From a virus, in the IMG/VR virus record IMGVR_UViG_3300036944_001100, positions 1 to 46,776 of that record: a stretch of 46,776 nucleotides of DNA; one strand, written 5' to 3'. The notes below the pieces were generated by a model, which was given only the letters and a program-made list of their open reading frames with translations, was not told the origin of the DNA and did not search any database. The position numbers were made by a program, and so were the translations under genes. Of the stretch, positions 44,801-46,776 are shown piece after piece (within the stretch, counting starts at the first letter, position 1; each line of letters starts with the position of its first letter).

Positions 44801-44883
44801 CATCTACACAACCCGTTGTTTTTAAGTCTTAAATTTAAGGTCTTTTAAACTTTCTGAAATTACAAAATTAAAGGGAAACAAAA

Positions 44884-45192
44884 ATGGCTAGAAATCAAGC
44901 TATTATTACTGTCACAAAAGCTGACTGGGTTCAGCTCACTAATGCCGACGCTACTCAAATCTCGTTCCAGCTACTATCACCAGAAGAAGCTCCTAGTGGT
45001 ATCTACTTGTTAGTTACAGATGATGCAACCAAACCCACAGCAGCAGCTGGCTGGCGTTATGAAGGCGAAACTGATCTAGATTTTAACCGTACCACTCTCA
45101 GCTATCGTGCTGGTGCAGGTGCACCTAAGCGTGTTTGGGCTAAAGCTATCACTCGTGATCTAGATGTGATTTATTCAGATAACAGTCTATAA
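44884..45192 (+). CDS. Hypothetical protein upstream of portal, possible virion component
   Basis: 102 residues, beta-rich ('TQISFQLLSPEEAPSGIYLL', 'TLSYRAGAGAPKRVWAKAIT'). AAAGGGAAAC lies upstream. It is directly before the portal (11-base gap). The Ig-like look fits a decoration or minor head protein; not proven. Confidence 0.65.
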   Translation: MARNQAIITVTKADWVQLTNADATQISFQLLSPEEAPSGIYLLVTDDATKPTAAAGWRYEGETDLDFNRTTLSYRAGAGAPKRVWAKAITRDLDVIYSDNSL

Positions 45193-45203
45193 GGAGTAGC
45201 CTC

Positions 45204-46772
45204 ATGGCTCAGATACCTACTACATCGACTAAGACAAGTGTCGGAACAGCTACCTACGAGTATGAGTCTATGACACGTATCTGGAAGCGTTGCCGAGCTA
45301 TTCTTAATGGTGAACTTTATACTAAAGAGCATGATCGCTACATCGACACTATTAACTACACTAACCTTTTAGTTCCTTTCAGCACTCGTATGAGCCAAGA
45401 GCAATATCGTTGGTATGTTGCTGAAGCAGAGTTACCAGGGCTAACCTCTCAGTATGCTAAGATCCTTACTGGTGGTTTGCTACGTAAGCCTCCTCAGATT
45501 GACTTTCCTGATACTGTTCCAGAAGAAGCAGAATATTGGATTCGTAATCACTTTACAGAAGATGGCAGAGCTATTATTGCTTTTCTTGACTCTGCTATTT
45601 GGGAAGAGCTTTCTACTAGCCGTGGTTGGGTTTCAGTAGACTTTCCTATTGTTGAAAACTATGCTAACCTTGATACAGATCAAAAGAAGATGATTGCACC
45701 TTATCCTGTTCTTTGGAGAGCAGAAGATGTTATCAACTGGCAAACAGGCTTAGATGCTGCTTCAGGGCGTCCTATTCTTACTAGAGTAGTGTTTCGTTAC
45801 ATTGACCGTACTTATAGAGAGTCTGCTTGGCATCCTGATCTCGAAGTAGTTGCTGTAGATCATTATCTTGATGACGCTGGTGTTTATAGGGTGCAATATT
45901 ACAAGAAAGAAGGAGCTACAACTGTAGATCTGATTAACGGTGATTTACGCATGACTCAGATCTTTGGAACTGAAATCTTTGCTAATGATCACTGGATTCC
46001 TGCTGGTGACCCTATCACTCCAATGATGTGGGGTGAACCTATGAGACGACTACCTATTTTCCCACTAAATGGTGAAGTAGGTCTTGAAGCTCCTATGTTG
46101 ACTCCTTTGATCGACAAAGAAATCGCTCTCTACAATAAAGTCTCTCGTCGTAACCACTTAATGTATGGTGCTTCAACCTTTACTCCTGTTGTATTCTCTG
46201 ACATGGGTCAAGAAGACTTTGCTTCAGTTGTTAACGCAGGTCTAGGTTCTTGGATCAAACTAGGGGCTAATGACAAGATCGATGCCTTCAAGACTCCAAC
46301 AGATGCTCTTGTAGATATGGATCGTGCTATTGAATCTTCTCTTGCAGAGATGACTCGTATGGGTGTTCGTATTCTTGCTCCTGAAGGTGATCAATCTGGT
46401 ATTGCTCTAGAAATCCGTAACTCAAGCTTAACTGCACAGCTAGGTCTACTAAATAACAAGCTTTCTGCTACTATGAAAGAAGTTATTAAGCTAATGCTTC
46501 GTTGGCGTTATGGTAAAGATCTTGATGTCAATGATCTTGAATTTAAGCTATCAGCAGACTTCAACCCAACACCTCTTGGCTCTGAGTGGGCACGTCTAGT
46601 TACTGAATGGTATCAAAATCGGTTGATTCCTCGTTCTGTATGGCTATCTGTTGCTAAACAGCATGATATTCTTCCTTCTGACTATAATGATGAACAAGGT
46701 ATGGAAGAAATCGGTCAAGATCCTCTTATTCAAGATAACAGTAGCTTTAGTATTGATGAACAGGCTATGTGA
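45204..46772 (+). CDS. Portal protein (DUF4055-like)
   Basis: 522 residues. The N-terminal part 'YESMTRIWKRCRAILNGEL' and 'YAKILTGGLLRKPPQIDF' with a later 'TRMGVRILAPEGDQSGIALE' match portal proteins of the DUF4055 group in siphoviruses. The portal ring is the DNA entry channel and head-tail connector. AAGGAG precedes the start. Capsid and tail genes are expected just to the right of the window. Confidence 0.85.
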   Translation: MAQIPTTSTKTSVGTATYEYESMTRIWKRCRAILNGELYTKEHDRYIDTINYTNLLVPFSTRMSQEQYRWYVAEAELPGLTSQYAKILTGGLLRKPPQIDFPDTVPEEAEYWIRNHFTEDGRAIIAFLDSAIWEELSTSRGWVSVDFPIVENYANLDTDQKKMIAPYPVLWRAEDVINWQTGLDAASGRPILTRVVFRYIDRTYRESAWHPDLEVVAVDHYLDDAGVYRVQYYKKEGATTVDLINGDLRMTQIFGTEIFANDHWIPAGDPITPMMWGEPMRRLPIFPLNGEVGLEAPMLTPLIDKEIALYNKVSRRNHLMYGASTFTPVVFSDMGQEDFASVVNAGLGSWIKLGANDKIDAFKTPTDALVDMDRAIESSLAEMTRMGVRILAPEGDQSGIALEIRNSSLTAQLGLLNNKLSATMKEVIKLMLRWRYGKDLDVNDLEFKLSADFNPTPLGSEWARLVTEWYQNRLIPRSVWLSVAKQHDILPSDYNDEQGMEEIGQDPLIQDNSSFSIDEQAM

Positions 46773-46776
46773 TGCC

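Noticed and set aside
44802-44883. Weak hairpin ACAACCCGTTGT plus T-run after the PhoH gene
   Set aside because: Four-pair stem only; may be a weak terminator but the downstream portal block would then need its own promoter, for which I see no evidence.

Overview
The window is part of an AT-rich, lytic, tailed-phage genome. It holds a tail-tip protein of the siphovirus J type, a DUF4055-type portal, a terminase, a canonical lysis cassette and a T7-type single-subunit RNA polymerase. I see no integrase, repressor or other lysogeny gene. The i-spanin/o-spanin (Rz/Rz1) pair points to a Gram-negative host. Capsid and most tail genes are absent; they presumably lie between the portal (right edge) and the truncated J gene (left edge).

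Layout. (a) 1-6886, rightward: end of the tail-tip gene, two small tail-associated ORFs, then endolysin (M15 peptidase), holin-like, Rz, nested Rz1 and a second membrane protein, ending in a two-way terminator at 6912-6939. (b) 6948-14012, leftward: an HNH endonuclease and an eight-gene amide-bond cluster with two amidoligases, an ATP-grasp ligase, class I and class II glutamine amidotransferases and three unknown proteins. (c) 14068-32082, leftward: glutaredoxin, NrdA, NrdB, MazG-like, GNAT, primase-helicase, flap exonuclease, family A DNA polymerase, a deoxyribosyltransferase-like protein, an ssDNA-binding protein, RNA polymerase, gamma-glutamylcyclotransferase and many small genes, interrupted by two more HNH-AP2 endonucleases and a GIY-YIG-like protein. 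(d) 32088-36190: rightward islands with the probable small terminase and the large terminase, separated by leftward small genes. (e) 36179-44030, leftward early region: two tRNA genes, a SleB-like hydrolase, dCMP deaminase, a second deaminase-like protein, a Lar-like anti-restriction protein and a run of tiny genes. (f) 44102-46772, rightward: PhoH-like ATPase, a small protein and the portal.

Control. I find six near-identical copies of a motif, ACCTCTTARCTATAAAG, each placed and oriented as a promoter. I propose it is the promoter of the phage RNA polymerase. Four copies face left (nrdB, the ssDNA-binding gene, the RNA polymerase gene, the tRNAs) and two face right (the small-terminase operon, and position 40520 with no rightward gene behind it). 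A TATAAT box at 44059-44064 suggests host RNA polymerase starts the leftward early region.

The most striking candidate for an undescribed element is the solitary promoter at 40520. It reads into a short non-coding stretch with two copies of a G-rich repeat, the second starting in GGGGGAGGGGGG, followed by AT-rich DNA. This resembles in outline the promoter plus conserved sequence block II arrangement that primes mitochondrial DNA replication from a T7-like RNA polymerase. I propose it as a transcription-primed replication origin. Other points of note are the amidoligase cluster, a DNA polymerase with a paired change at the sugar-selection residues, an abnormal class II-like tRNA, and about 18 small genes of 21-59 codons found by reading the gaps between larger genes.
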